Position numbers and translations under genes: made by a program
Notes under the pieces: model-generated
Told to the model about the DNA's origin: nothing
The model's database searches: none
What the model saw: the letters and a program-made list of their open reading frames with translations, nothing else
Origin: UBA11889 sp046582115
Lineage (GTDB): Bacteria; Pseudomonadota; Gammaproteobacteria; Pseudomonadales; Azotimanducaceae
Direction of reading: 5' to 3'
Length of the DNA stretch: 40,754 bases
Assembly (NCBI GenBank): GCA_046582115.1
Contig: JAYGFA010000031.1
Span: forward strand, 1-40,754
In this document: positions 15,969 through 24,213 of the stretch, piece by piece
Numbering within the stretch: the stretch's first letter is position 1
Layout of the letters: the number at the start of each line of letters is the position of its first letter

Positions 15969-16577
15969 ATGAAAGAGACCGAGGATTCAGTATTCCGAGA
16001 CGCGATGGACGGTGTCGCTCCCCTGAAAGAGGGGGAGCGAAAAACAGCCCCGAAGTTTCGTCCAAACCCCACCGCCGGGCAGCTGCGACGTCGTAAAGAC
16101 GCGGTTGCCGACGGCAGCGAAAAAAGTGATCGTAATCAACTAACTCTTGGAGAAATCGATCGAGTCAAACCCTTTGACGTCCTCGCGTGGAAAAAGGACG
16201 GGGTACAACCACGCGTTTTTCGTCACTTAGCCGCAGGCAAATACCCGATCGAGGCGACACTCGATTTACACCACCGGACGCTGAAGCAAGCCTGCGACGA
16301 CGTATTCCGATTTATTAGTTTAAGTAGCGTTCATGGTTTTCGCTCCGTTGTGATCACACATGGTCGCGGTGACAGGAGTGCAGACCCGGCGAAGCTAAAG
16401 AGTTATGTAGCGCACTGGTTGGTTCAGTTACCCGATGTCATTGGGTTCCACAGTGCACCGCGTCGTTTCGGGGGCACGGGCTCAACGTTCGTGTTGATAC
16501 GAAAACCTCCGTCGAAGAAAGAAGAGAATCGGGAACGCCACGGTCTAAAATCGGATCCGGGACTACCCGTCGACTAA
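15969..16577 (+). CDS. Smr-domain protein (SmrA-like)
   Basis: With ATG 15969 the product has 202 residues. It starts MKETEDSVFRDAMDGVAPLK, as stand-alone Smr proteins do (xFxxAMxxVxPLK), has a charged linker, and ends in the Smr domain: EATLDLHHRTLKQACDDVFRFI, then RSVVITHGRG and a final GGTGSTFVLI. The LDLHH and HGRG motifs carry residues implicated in nuclease activity of Smr/MutS2 proteins. Three earlier in-frame ATGs (15912, 15933, 15954) add a segment unlike the family. Likely cytoplasmic and nucleic-acid-directed; recent work ties some Smr proteins to cleavage of mRNA on collided ribosomes. Single-gene unit. Confidence 0.88.
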   Translation: MKETEDSVFRDAMDGVAPLKEGERKTAPKFRPNPTAGQLRRRKDAVADGSEKSDRNQLTLGEIDRVKPFDVLAWKKDGVQPRVFRHLAAGKYPIEATLDLHHRTLKQACDDVFRFISLSSVHGFRSVVITHGRGDRSADPAKLKSYVAHWLVQLPDVIGFHSAPRRFGGTGSTFVLIRKPPSKKEENRERHGLKSDPGLPVD

Positions 16578-16716
16578 CTGCCGCTTCGCTCAAAACATCG
16601 TACAGTGTTGGCTGGATCTCGGCGGAAGAACCCGTTGCTTCCTCGGCACCGAATTCCCATAGGTTTGACCGGAAACAACAGACGAGTCCAGTCGAGACGC
16701 TGGTCCTAAAATGTGG

Positions 16717-17835
16717 TCACAAACGGCCCTTGCCGAGTTCGAAGCGGCCGCGGGCAAGGTTGAGACGCAATACATCACTCGCACCCTCGGCGAGCCTCAG
16801 TGCACGAACCCGTCGATAGAGTGCTTCAAGTGGATGTCCTGAACGCAGCGCAATCCCGCCGACCAATTGGATGCCCCAATCAACGATGTCGCCAATCGCT
16901 TCGGTTGCAAAGACTTTACATGCGATCCCTTCGTTGACGATGTTTTCTCCCTCGTCGCCGAGTCTGGCGGTTCGGTACAGCATGCTTCGTGCTGCAAACG
17001 CCTTGATTCGCATGTCTGCGTAACGCATTCGAACACCTTCCCGCGAACTCAGCGGCTGGCCACTGCGGTGGGGAGCTGCGAGATGGTTTTCGACGAAATC
17101 AATGACCCAACGTGCGAGACCAACGCTATCAGCGGCAATAGCGAGCCGCGTGTTGCCGATTTGGCCCAGTGCACGCGGCATACCTTCGCCCGGTTTGCCA
17201 ATGACATGGGTTTCTGGGACGACCACGTCGTGAAATTCCATGTAGGCATGGTATGTTCCGTCGACGGATCCAAATGTATTTTTGATCACCACGCCCTCGA
17301 ATGATGTGTCGATCAAGACCATGGCCGGACCGTGTCCCTCAATCTCCACCAAGGTATTGACGAAATCTGCGTCCGCACCACCCGTTACATACGATTTCTG
17401 ACCGTTGACAGTAAGTTTGCCGTCCTCAAGGGTTGCCCAGGTGGCCCGTTCGGCGGTGTCTGGTTCTGTAAATCCGAATGCGCCTCGTTTTTCGCCGGCA
17501 AGCACTGGGGCAAGGTAATTACTTTTGAGTGGTTCTTCGACGCCGACAAGAACGCCAGGCCCGGGGCCGAAAATTCCTGGCAAGTGTGAAAGATTCATCG
17601 ATCCAAGCGTGTCGCGCACGACGGTGAGTTGGAGAAGGGAGGCGGCGCTCCCGCCGAATTCTTTCGGTTGTGTCATGCCAAAAAGGCCTACTTCCTTTGA
17701 TGACTCGACGATCAGACGGTGTCGCTCGGTAGAGCTTAAGGAGCTTTCAGCCTGCGTCGGTATAAGGACGTTGTTTCCAAGATCGACGACATCATCGCGC
17801 AAACGGACGAGTTTGCTTGAGAGAAGTTCCGGCAT
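16717..17835 (-). CDS. Acyl-CoA dehydrogenase family protein
   Basis: A 372-residue FAD enzyme of the acyl-CoA dehydrogenase fold. It shows GLFGMTQPKEFGG near 50, FGFTEPDTAERATWATLEDGKLTVNGQKSYVTGGADADF (FAD and substrate loop, about 138-175) and a C-terminal helical bundle. The usual catalytic glutamate is present at about 350 in RLAEGASDVLRL. It would oxidise an acyl-CoA to an enoyl-CoA and pass electrons to ETF. The substrate is unknown, and GAFGFTEPD departs from the usual FALTEP. Length is normal. It starts nine bases after the stop of a membrane-anchored winged-helix protein, presumably in one operon. Confidence 0.9.
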   Translation of the reverse strand: MPELLSSKLVRLRDDVVDLGNNVLIPTQAESSLSSTERHRLIVESSKEVGLFGMTQPKEFGGSAASLLQLTVVRDTLGSMNLSHLPGIFGPGPGVLVGVEEPLKSNYLAPVLAGEKRGAFGFTEPDTAERATWATLEDGKLTVNGQKSYVTGGADADFVNTLVEIEGHGPAMVLIDTSFEGVVIKNTFGSVDGTYHAYMEFHDVVVPETHVIGKPGEGMPRALGQIGNTRLAIAADSVGLARWVIDFVENHLAAPHRSGQPLSSREGVRMRYADMRIKAFAARSMLYRTARLGDEGENIVNEGIACKVFATEAIGDIVDWGIQLVGGIALRSGHPLEALYRRVRALRLAEGASDVLRLNLARGRFELGKGRL

Positions 17836-17844
17836 AGCGCGCTC

Positions 17845-18207
17845 CTAGATCGCGGGTGCGATCGCCATCACAGCGATCAAAAAGACAAGAAAGATCATCG
17901 CGATAAATGCGTAGTAAAGCCAAGACTCTCTGCGCACCCCTTGCTCGACAAGATGCTCAATTTCTTTGTTTGTACGAGCTGTAACAGTGGTAGTCAGTCG
18001 ATAGCGCGTTAGACCGTCCCGTCGTCCCGGAAGTTTGACGAACAACTCGGGGATATTATCCATTCTCGCGACAACGTTGAGCATGGGAATTCCCGTCATG
18101 CGCGAAAGTTCCTTCGGGTGCAGACCTTCGCCCGGATGTTCCAAAAAGCAGTGGTATAACGCGAGTATGTGTCGGTTCTTACCTCGGAAACGAAACGAAA
18201 AAATCAT
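17845..18207 (-). CDS. Winged-helix-like protein with C-terminal membrane anchor
   Basis: A 120-residue protein of no family I can name. Residues 10-75 read like a winged helix-turn-helix: ILALYHCFLEHPGEGLHPKELSRMTGIPMLNVVARMDNIPELFVKLP, with a helix, turn and recognition helix, then a wing RRDGLTRYRLT. A linker follows, and one hydrophobic helix of about 20 residues (YYAFIAMIFLVFLIAVMAIA) ends the protein. This tail-anchored arrangement is unusual for a DNA-binding protein. The domain may instead be a protein-protein module. It precedes the acyl-CoA dehydrogenase gene by nine bases. The ribosome binding site is weak. Confidence 0.7.
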   Translation of the reverse strand: MIFSFRFRGKNRHILALYHCFLEHPGEGLHPKELSRMTGIPMLNVVARMDNIPELFVKLPGRRDGLTRYRLTTTVTARTNKEIEHLVEQGVRRESWLYYAFIAMIFLVFLIAVMAIAPAI

Positions 18208-18360
18208 GGCAATGGGTCGATCGAGTCGAGTCGCCCTCGACCGATGCAGTTTGTAGCAGTTCCGTTCACCGGCAAAGTGTTCGCGTCCATGATTGGTACG
18301 TCCGACGTATTAGTGTGGATAACGTATTTGAATAGTCAACTAAGCGTTGGCCGATTGGTG

Positions 18361-19269
18361 CTAGATCCGAGACGCGACAAACGTTGCGCGAACGGGTGCC
18401 CGGTACCCTTCAACCGTCTTGAGCGCGTTTCGAGGGCATAGTGCTTCGGGTAGCGACTGAAATGGCATGTCGTCAGTGCTTCGTTGCTCGAGAGTTCGCG
18501 TGAGCGAAACATTCTTGGTTTCAACATCGTTGAATCCCAACTCTTCGAGGTTTTGGTAGAGGTCAGCGATGGAAGGGATTCGGACGTTCTCCATCCGCGC
18601 ATAGCGTTCGCTCGGAATGAGGCTCGTTGGGTAGATGAGTGTTTCTAAGACCAGCGTCCCGTCGGGGGCTAGCAGCTTGCAGACCGCATCAAGGTGGGCT
18701 TGGGGACTCCTTTGGTGGTAGAGAACTCCCATAGAGAAAACAACGTCGTAGTTGGAATTAGCGCTGAAATTTTCCAATCGGACGGGGAGGATCGCGTGTT
18801 GATTCCCTATATATTGAGCAAATATTGCTTGCTGGAGAACGAAAAGAAGTGTCGGGTCGATACCGGTGACCGACCCGGCACCCGCTTCGAGCATACGCCA
18901 CCCGTAATAGCCATTACCGCTACCAACGTCGAGAACTGAACGGCCTTCCAGATCAACGTGTGATCGGACGCGCTCCCATTTGAGATCGGACCGCCATTCG
19001 CTGTTGATTGGGTGGCCAAAAAGCTGGAACGGACCTTTTCGCCAGGGCGCAAGTGCGTGAATACAACGTTCGAAAACGTCGCTGTGGTCAATTTCGGAGC
19101 CGTCTCCGATCGTCACCGTATTTCCCATGGAGATTTGCTTCGGTACGATGTCGGGTAGCAACTCAATGGCCTTGAGCCATCGCTTCAAGTCGCCATGATT
19201 GAGGTCGTTGATCGAAATATTGAGGCCTTGGCTTTGCCATGAGGCCTCGAGATATTTAACTACATGCAT
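18361..19269 (-). CDS. cmoB: tRNA U34 carboxymethyltransferase CmoB
   Basis: A 302-residue methyltransferase-fold enzyme that transfers the carboxymethyl group of carboxy-SAM to 5-hydroxyuridine at tRNA position 34, giving cmo5U. Clear CmoB blocks are LAPWRKGPFQLFGHPINSEWRSDLKWERV, the cofactor motif VLDVGSGNGYYGWRM, GIDPTLLF, FSMGVLYHQRSP and LVLETLIY. It is a little shorter than E. coli CmoB (323). It begins three bases after the cmoA stop. Together they expand decoding by tRNAs reading NNU/NNG codons. The large DNA-free tail beyond the stop (18208-18360) shows nothing notable. Confidence 0.97.
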   Translation of the reverse strand: MHVVKYLEASWQSQGLNISINDLNHGDLKRWLKAIELLPDIVPKQISMGNTVTIGDGSEIDHSDVFERCIHALAPWRKGPFQLFGHPINSEWRSDLKWERVRSHVDLEGRSVLDVGSGNGYYGWRMLEAGAGSVTGIDPTLLFVLQQAIFAQYIGNQHAILPVRLENFSANSNYDVVFSMGVLYHQRSPQAHLDAVCKLLAPDGTLVLETLIYPTSLIPSERYARMENVRIPSIADLYQNLEELGFNDVETKNVSLTRTLEQRSTDDMPFQSLPEALCPRNALKTVEGYRAPVRATFVASRI

Positions 19270-19272
19270 GGA

Positions 19273-19992
19273 CTATGGACTAGCGAGGATCGAGATCCAG
19301 TTGAGGCATCGAAACCAGATACGGCAATGGGTGAACCCAGCATGTTTCAGTCGAGCCAAAATCGCTTCTCGCGAATCAATCTTCATGACGTTTTCAAGTG
19401 CCTCGCGTTTTTGGTTTATCTCAAGTTCGCTGTAACCATTTTCGCGCTTAAAGTCGACGTGTAATTCGTCGAATTCTTCGTCGCCATCGATTTTCTCAGA
19501 GATCAGGAAAACGCCGTCGCTCCTGAGCCCGTTGTGGATGTTGTTTAAACAGTTAAGACGATCTTCGGGGGGCAGGAACTGCAGAGTGAAATTAGCTGTG
19601 ACGAAAGACGCGTCAACGTATTCAATGTCCCTTATGTCCGCTTGCTGAAGCGAGACTCTTTGATCACCTAAATTAGCGCTGGCGGCTACAATCATGGATG
19701 CGGAGCTGTCGATCGCCACGATCTTGCATTCACGATCGCCGATGGCTTTCAGAATCGCTTCGGTGGTGGCGCCGCGTGAACAGCCGAGGTCGTAACAAGT
19801 GGTTTTCGGTTGTAAACGTTTTGCTGCGATAAGCCCGGTAATGTCGACAATAATTTGGTACCCGGGAATAGAGCGTCGGATCATATCTGGAAACACTTCG
19901 GTGACGGCATCGTCGAAAACAAATGGATCGATCTGCTTTCTTCGATCCTGATACAGGCCGTCCGCCTCAATGCTGTCTTTGGTGGTTGTCAT
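19273..19992 (-). CDS. cmoA: Carboxy-SAM synthase CmoA
   Basis: A 239-residue SAM-dependent enzyme that makes carboxy-S-adenosylmethionine from SAM and prephenate. CmoA features are DPFVFDDAVTEVFPDMIRRSIPGYQ, the motif TCYDLGCSRGATTEAIL, VAIDSSASMI, FTLQFLPPEDR and LISEKI. E. coli CmoA has 247 residues. ATG 19992 gives the family-like start MTTTKDSIEADGLY; the frame is open upstream to 20067 but that part is not conserved in type. It is first gene of the cmoAB unit, with a possible -10 TACAAT on the minus strand at 20023-20028. It is divergent from the flavin reductase gene. Confidence 0.96.
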   Translation of the reverse strand: MTTTKDSIEADGLYQDRRKQIDPFVFDDAVTEVFPDMIRRSIPGYQIIVDITGLIAAKRLQPKTTCYDLGCSRGATTEAILKAIGDRECKIVAIDSSASMIVAASANLGDQRVSLQQADIRDIEYVDASFVTANFTLQFLPPEDRLNCLNNIHNGLRSDGVFLISEKIDGDEEFDELHVDFKRENGYSELEINQKREALENVMKIDSREAILARLKHAGFTHCRIWFRCLNWISILASP

Positions 19993-20099
19993 GGTAGGAT
20001 CGCCCGTTATCCAAGCCTGCCTATTGTATATGGACGCTCTGGACCGAAGCAGTCCCGACCGATACATCCGCGTCAGTTTCGAAAGAAGAGTTCAGGTAC

Positions 20100-20573
20100 G
20101 TGGATAAGCAGAAATTTCGTGAAGGGATGAGCCAGTTTGCGACCGGTGTTGTTGTCGTGACGGGGCTAGAGTCAGAGACGTTGGTTGGTTTTGCGGCGCA
20201 GTCATTGGTGTCGTTATCGATGGAACCACCGTTGGTTTCGATATCTCCGCAGATAGCGAGTACCAGTTGGCCGCGGATTAGAGAAGGGCGTGATTTTTGC
20301 ATAAATGTTCTAGGCGAGAAACAACGCGATGTGAGTGAGGCGTTTGCAGTCGTAGGCGAAGTTGCCGCGATTGAATGGAGGCCGTCGAGGGTTAGCGGGA
20401 TGCCCATCGTGGAGGGGTCTATTGCCCACATCGACTGTCGACTGCATTCCGAATTTGAGGCTGGCGATCACACAATCGTGGTCGCAGACGTTTTAGATCT
20501 AGAGGTTCACGACCACACAGAGCGTCCTTTGGTGTATTTCCGCGGAAGTTACGGTGGGTTTGCCTCGGACTGA
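20100..20573 (+). CDS. Flavin reductase-like FMN-binding protein
   Basis: A 157-residue flavin reductase domain of the HpaC/DIM6 kind. It opens FREGMSQFATGVVVVTG, continues GFAAQSLVSLSMEPPLVSISP (flavin-phosphate loop) and FCINVLGEKQ, and ends DHTIVVADVLDLEVHDHTERPLVYFRGSYGGF, all diagnostic. Such proteins supply FMNH2 or FADH2 to a two-component monooxygenase or act on their own. The start is GTG with AGG just upstream. A possible partner is the LLM-type oxidoreductase some 1 kb away on the other strand, which is inference only. Single gene, divergent from cmoA. Confidence 0.92.
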   Translation: MDKQKFREGMSQFATGVVVVTGLESETLVGFAAQSLVSLSMEPPLVSISPQIASTSWPRIREGRDFCINVLGEKQRDVSEAFAVVGEVAAIEWRPSRVSGMPIVEGSIAHIDCRLHSEFEAGDHTIVVADVLDLEVHDHTERPLVYFRGSYGGFASD

Positions 20574-20630
20574 GCGACGCACTGTTTTTTGGAGGCGATT
20601 TTTCGTTACAGCGCCCGATTTGTGTTGGTC

Positions 20631-21299
20631 TTACGCAAGTCCCTCGACGGGAATGGCGACTCCATGGATCGGATCCGCGGCTTCTGAGGCAAGGAAACGA
20701 ACGACCTTTGCGATCGCGTCAGGCGCGACCCATTGATCAAAATTCGCGTCTGGCATGTCGGCCCGATTGCGTTCGGTATCGATGATGCTGGGTAGTATGC
20801 AGTTGACGTTAATACCCTCTTCCTTAAGTTCGTCTGCGAGACTTTCGGTCAGGCGGATCACGACGCTCTTTGACGCAGCGTAGGCGGCCATCGAAGCGCT
20901 TCCGCGGAGCCCCGCGCGGGCACCGATGTTGATGATCTTGCCGGACTTTCTTTCGATCATATGAGGTACGGCAGCTCGCACCATGTTTAACACCGTACGG
21001 GCATTGAGGTTGAACATAAAATCCCAGGTTTCATCGCTTGTGCCAGCAACCGTGTCGCCCATCGTAAATCCGCCGGCGATGTTGGCCAGGACGTCGATGG
21101 CACCCACAAAGTTGACCACCTGAGCGACTCCCTCGGGATCAATCAAATCCGCCTGGCACGTCTCGTATGCGGCGTCGAAAGGGACCACATCGACGCCGAT
21201 CACCCGGGCACCCGCCACGTGGAAAATATTGGCTACTGCTTGACCAAGTGCCCCGGCGGAACCCGTTACAACCACTGTTTTTTTCTCGAATTCACCCAT
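20631..21299 (-). CDS. SDR family oxidoreductase with altered catalytic serine
   Basis: A 222-residue short-chain dehydrogenase with cofactor motif TGSAGALG (12-19), ANIAGG (72-77), catalytic Tyr140 and Lys144 in YAASK, and a C-terminal VAIPVEG. The residue 13 positions before the tyrosine, normally the catalytic serine, is Ala127 in NIGARAGLRG. This GARA form recurs in a branch of the family and may mean a shifted or different proton relay. Asp35 at the end of strand 2 (GVDVV) suggests NAD(H) preference. It is last in an operon with a crotonase and an LLM-type oxidoreductase, so probably acts on a CoA-linked or alicyclic hydroxy compound (inference). Confidence 0.9.
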   Translation of the reverse strand: MGEFEKKTVVVTGSAGALGQAVANIFHVAGARVIGVDVVPFDAAYETCQADLIDPEGVAQVVNFVGAIDVLANIAGGFTMGDTVAGTSDETWDFMFNLNARTVLNMVRAAVPHMIERKSGKIINIGARAGLRGSASMAAYAASKSVVIRLTESLADELKEEGINVNCILPSIIDTERNRADMPDANFDQWVAPDAIAKVVRFLASEAADPIHGVAIPVEGLA

Positions 21300-21318
21300 T
21301 GATTTTTCCCGGTGAGCC

Positions 21319-22188
21319 TTACGCTAGGGCGTCAAGCACACGCCAATCGATTTCCCCCATTCTCCCCTCTGGATGTACGGGCTGAACACAAACGTGCGAC
21401 GCTCCCGCGTCGTAGTGTTCTTGTACGCGTTCTTTGATTGCATCGATATCTCCCCAAGCAAAGGTTGCATCGATGAAAGCATCGGATCCGTCGCCATCAA
21501 TGTCGGCTTCTTCGAAGCCCATACGAAGCCAATTGTTTCGGTAATTAGGGAGCCGTTGGTAGGTCTGGGCCGCTTTCCGTGCGACGTCCCTGGCTTTTGT
21601 GGGGTCTGTTTCGAAAACTACTTTCTGCTCGACGCAGAGAAGGCCGTCCGGACCCATCAATTCTCTCGCCATTTTGGTATGGAACGGTGACGTGAAATAG
21701 GGGTGAGCCCCGTCACATTTCGTAGCCGAAAGCTCTAACATCTTTGGACCAAGCGCGGCGATAACGGTTGGCGGTTTGACCTTTGGTGGCGGACCTGTGT
21801 ATGGAGACGCGGCCATCTTGTCGAGGTAATTGCGCATGGTTGCAACCGGGGGACCGTAAGTCAGTCCGCGCAACCCTTCCACCAGTGGCTTATGGGAGAC
21901 GCCTAAACCAAGAAGGAATCGATTGTTGGATTGTTCGGCCAGGGTACTTTGTGCCGCGAGCGTGACGCCGGGTTCTCGGTGGTAGATGTTGGCAATGCCC
22001 GTAGCAATAATAAGTGACGAGGTATTAGCAAGTAACCACGACGCATGAACGAATGGATTACGACCAACGGTCTCTGGGATCCATAGGGCGGAAAATCCCA
22101 AATCTTCGATTCGTTTCGCCGTATCGGCTGCGATGGGCGCGGTCATTCCATCAGTGAAGAACCAGACGCCGAGTTTTGAAATATCCAT
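21319..22188 (-). CDS. LLM-class (luciferase-like, F420/FMN type) oxidoreductase
   Basis: A 289-residue TIM-barrel flavin or F420 enzyme of the luciferase-like group. It shows LGVWFFTDGM, AADTAKRIEDLGFSALWIPE, IATGIANIYHREPGVTLAAQSTLAEQSNNRFLLGLGVSH and a late GASHVCVQPVHPEG. The closest resemblance is to the probable F420-dependent oxidoreductases known from Actinobacteria and some Gammaproteobacteria. Whether this organism makes F420 cannot be told here; FMN is the alternative. ATG 22188 is chosen; 70 further upstream codons overlap the crotonase gene and are not family-like. It is the middle gene of the crotonase-LLM-SDR operon, ten bases after the crotonase stop. Confidence 0.9.
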   Translation of the reverse strand: MDISKLGVWFFTDGMTAPIAADTAKRIEDLGFSALWIPETVGRNPFVHASWLLANTSSLIIATGIANIYHREPGVTLAAQSTLAEQSNNRFLLGLGVSHKPLVEGLRGLTYGPPVATMRNYLDKMAASPYTGPPPKVKPPTVIAALGPKMLELSATKCDGAHPYFTSPFHTKMARELMGPDGLLCVEQKVVFETDPTKARDVARKAAQTYQRLPNYRNNWLRMGFEEADIDGDGSDAFIDATFAWGDIDAIKERVQEHYDAGASHVCVQPVHPEGRMGEIDWRVLDALA

Positions 22189-22198
22189 GCATAGATTC

Positions 22199-23002
22199 CT
22201 ATGTTCCGGTGAATTGACCGAGGCGTCGTTCGGCGACCGCCTTGATGCCTTCTTCTGCATCATTGGTTGCCCGCAACCACTGTTGCTCGGACAGTTCGTG
22301 ATCAGTCGCTTTGTCGATTCTTTCGGCGAGTCCCTGGCGTGCTGTCGCGCGTACGGACACAATCGCGAGCGGCGCGTTTTCGGCAATTTCACTCGCAAAG
22401 GAAACCGCTCGGTCCCTCAATTGGCCTTGTTCGATGAGTTCGTCGACCAATCCCAATGCCAGCGCTTCTTCTCCTTTGAGTCGACGCCCGGTGAGGAACA
22501 TCAAATTAGCGGCCTGTTGACCCACGATGGCGGGCAGCGTAACCGTGAGACCGAATCCCGGATGAATGCCGAGTTTGACGAAATTCGCCGCAAACCTTGC
22601 TTCCGGCGACGCGATCCTGAAGTCGGCAACGAGTGCCAGTCCGAGACCTCCGCCGATGGCAGCGCCCTGAACGGCCGCCACGATGGGCTTTCGTGCCGAG
22701 AATAGCCGGACACCCTCGCGATAGAGCGTACCGGTGCTATTCATGAAGCCTTCCTCCGTAAACTCATCACTCGCTGACGTATCGTTCCCACCACTACCAA
22801 AATTGGCCCCGGCACAGAACGATTTACCTTCCGACGCGAGCACGATGGCTCGGCAGACGGGGTCATCATCGAGCGTATCGAAGGCATTCGCGATTTGCCG
22901 AATTAGGCTCACATCGAAGAAATTGTGTGGTGGTCGTTGGATTTCGACGACAGCAACATGGTCGTTAACGGCCACCGAGATGTCGTCGTATTGATGCGTC
23001 AT
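22199..23002 (-). CDS. Crotonase-fold protein lacking both hydratase glutamates
   Basis: A 267-residue enoyl-CoA hydratase/isomerase-family protein with the CoA-binding and oxyanion-hole blocks intact: GKSFCAGANFGSGG near 59-72 and VQGAAIGGGLGLALVADFRIA near 111-131. The two hydratase glutamates of rat mitochondrial crotonase (Glu144, Glu164) correspond to Gly121 and Phe141 here. It is unlikely to hydrate enoyl-CoA; thioesterase, isomerase, decarboxylase or ring-modifying roles are open. It leads an operon with an LLM oxidoreductase and an SDR. Its ribosome binding site GGGAG lies partly inside a hairpin (23013-23030). The other crotonase of this window (32991) has both glutamates. Confidence 0.88.
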   Translation of the reverse strand: MTHQYDDISVAVNDHVAVVEIQRPPHNFFDVSLIRQIANAFDTLDDDPVCRAIVLASEGKSFCAGANFGSGGNDTSASDEFTEEGFMNSTGTLYREGVRLFSARKPIVAAVQGAAIGGGLGLALVADFRIASPEARFAANFVKLGIHPGFGLTVTLPAIVGQQAANLMFLTGRRLKGEEALALGLVDELIEQGQLRDRAVSFASEIAENAPLAIVSVRATARQGLAERIDKATDHELSEQQWLRATNDAEEGIKAVAERRLGQFTGT

Positions 23003-23012
23003 TTAAGCGTCT

Positions 23013-23030
23013 CCCGGCGTTCGAGCCGGG
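23013..23030 (-). promoter_or_regulatory. Hairpin covering the crotonase ribosome binding site
   Basis: CCCGGC and GCCGGG pair perfectly around a six-base loop. On the minus strand the 3' arm supplies the GGG of GGGAG, the ribosome binding site eight bases before the crotonase ATG. The hairpin could mask translation initiation. It has no T-run and is not a good terminator for the gene upstream. Confidence 0.45.
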
Positions 23031-23097
23031 CATGGTAGCAGTAGACAACGCGGAACAGGAACGGTCGAGTACCGGACGTTAAGCTGCTCGTTCTTTA

Positions 23098-24213
23098 CTA
23101 GGAGACAGACGAGTTGTTACGAATTTCGGTTGACGAGATATCGACGCGAAAGTCTTGCTCGGTCACGCCTTCACAGATTCTTTTGAGCGGTTCCGGTAAC
23201 GATAGGTCGTCTAGTGTCTCGAACCCATGCTCTCCCACCCGACCGTATACAAGGAATTGAGTGCCCAATTTTTCGAGTTCACTTAGGGCAGCGTCTCGCG
23301 CGGCACGATCGACGTAATAACGGGTCTCGCTAATCCGCTTTATCGTATCCGTGCCGACCACAAAAGTTATCCCGTTTTCCTTTTTCAGTAGGTCTGCTTT
23401 TTCAACGAAGGTAGGAGCGTTCGTTAGAACGATTTCGGACTCAGTGAATTGCTCACGACGGCGCGCCAATTCGATGTAATCGAGCGGGGGTTTATCAACG
23501 TTATGTATGCATAGTTCGAATTGGACCGGCTGACCGATGCGATTACTGGCATCAGCTTGCATTTGCCTGTGTCCTTCATGTAACGGATCGAAAGAACCCG
23601 GAAGAAAGGCGATTCCCGCGGTTCCACAAACACGATCCGTGCCCACGAACAGTGCGATGATGCTGTCTGGGGGCATTTCGACTGCATCACGTGTTGATAT
23701 TTCAAGGGGACCGGTCTCGAGTCCCAGGGAATGAGCCAACAGGTTGACGGCGGCGTCCGCCACCACACGTTCCTCTGAGTCTCGCGTTCTGAAGCCTTTG
23801 CGTAGTTCAAGAAACCACGTTTGCGTTTTTGTTCGCGTCTGCATAGCGATATGGGCTCTGTGTGTTCCTCGCTTCGTCGTCACGCTCGCTAAACTCGCGG
23901 TGATAGCGAACCCGAAGGCGTCGACGTCGATTTTTCCCGAAGCAGCCAATAGGGTTGAGGCACGGAGATATGCGCGAACCGCCATTTTTCGGGCTGTTTC
24001 ATCACTGCATGCACCGATTTCGGTGGGTCCGATAATTTCGACGAGGGCGTCCGGTGCGTACGGCACTTGGGCTTCGAGTACCGTATTCGATGCACCGGGG
24101 ACGGTTAGCAAGTCTGAAAGAAAAAGCGAACCGCCGCCAGTGACATAGAAGACACCCTGTTGGGGAGTGCGGTGAATCTCGCCGACCGTAATGTTCCGTT
24201 GGTCGCGTTTCAC
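23098..24213 (-). CDS. CinA/PncC-like domain fused to NMNAT-like nucleotidyltransferase
   Basis: About 371 residues in two parts. Residues 20-170 resemble the CinA C-terminal (PncC, nicotinamide-nucleotide amidase) domain: VTGGGSLFLSDLLTVPGAS, DETARKMAVRAYLRAS, VDAFGFAITASLAS and a HIAMQTRTKTQTW block. The usual catalytic ESCTGG reads FYVTGGG, so the serine seems lost. Residues 200-365 form an HxGH nucleotidyltransferase: GSFDPLHEGH at 206-215 and ISSTEIR at 359-365, as in NMN adenylyltransferases. A role in NAD recycling, joining NMN recognition with adenylation, is inferred. GTG 24213 overlaps the upstream hydrolase stop as GTGA, so coupling is likely. An earlier ATG at 24273 would overlap more and is less likely. 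Confidence 0.82.
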   Translation of the reverse strand: MKRDQRNITVGEIHRTPQQGVFYVTGGGSLFLSDLLTVPGASNTVLEAQVPYAPDALVEIIGPTEIGACSDETARKMAVRAYLRASTLLAASGKIDVDAFGFAITASLASVTTKRGTHRAHIAMQTRTKTQTWFLELRKGFRTRDSEERVVADAAVNLLAHSLGLETGPLEISTRDAVEMPPDSIIALFVGTDRVCGTAGIAFLPGSFDPLHEGHRQMQADASNRIGQPVQFELCIHNVDKPPLDYIELARRREQFTESEIVLTNAPTFVEKADLLKKENGITFVVGTDTIKRISETRYYVDRAARDAALSELEKLGTQFLVYGRVGEHGFETLDDLSLPEPLKRICEGVTEQDFRVDISSTEIRNNSSVS

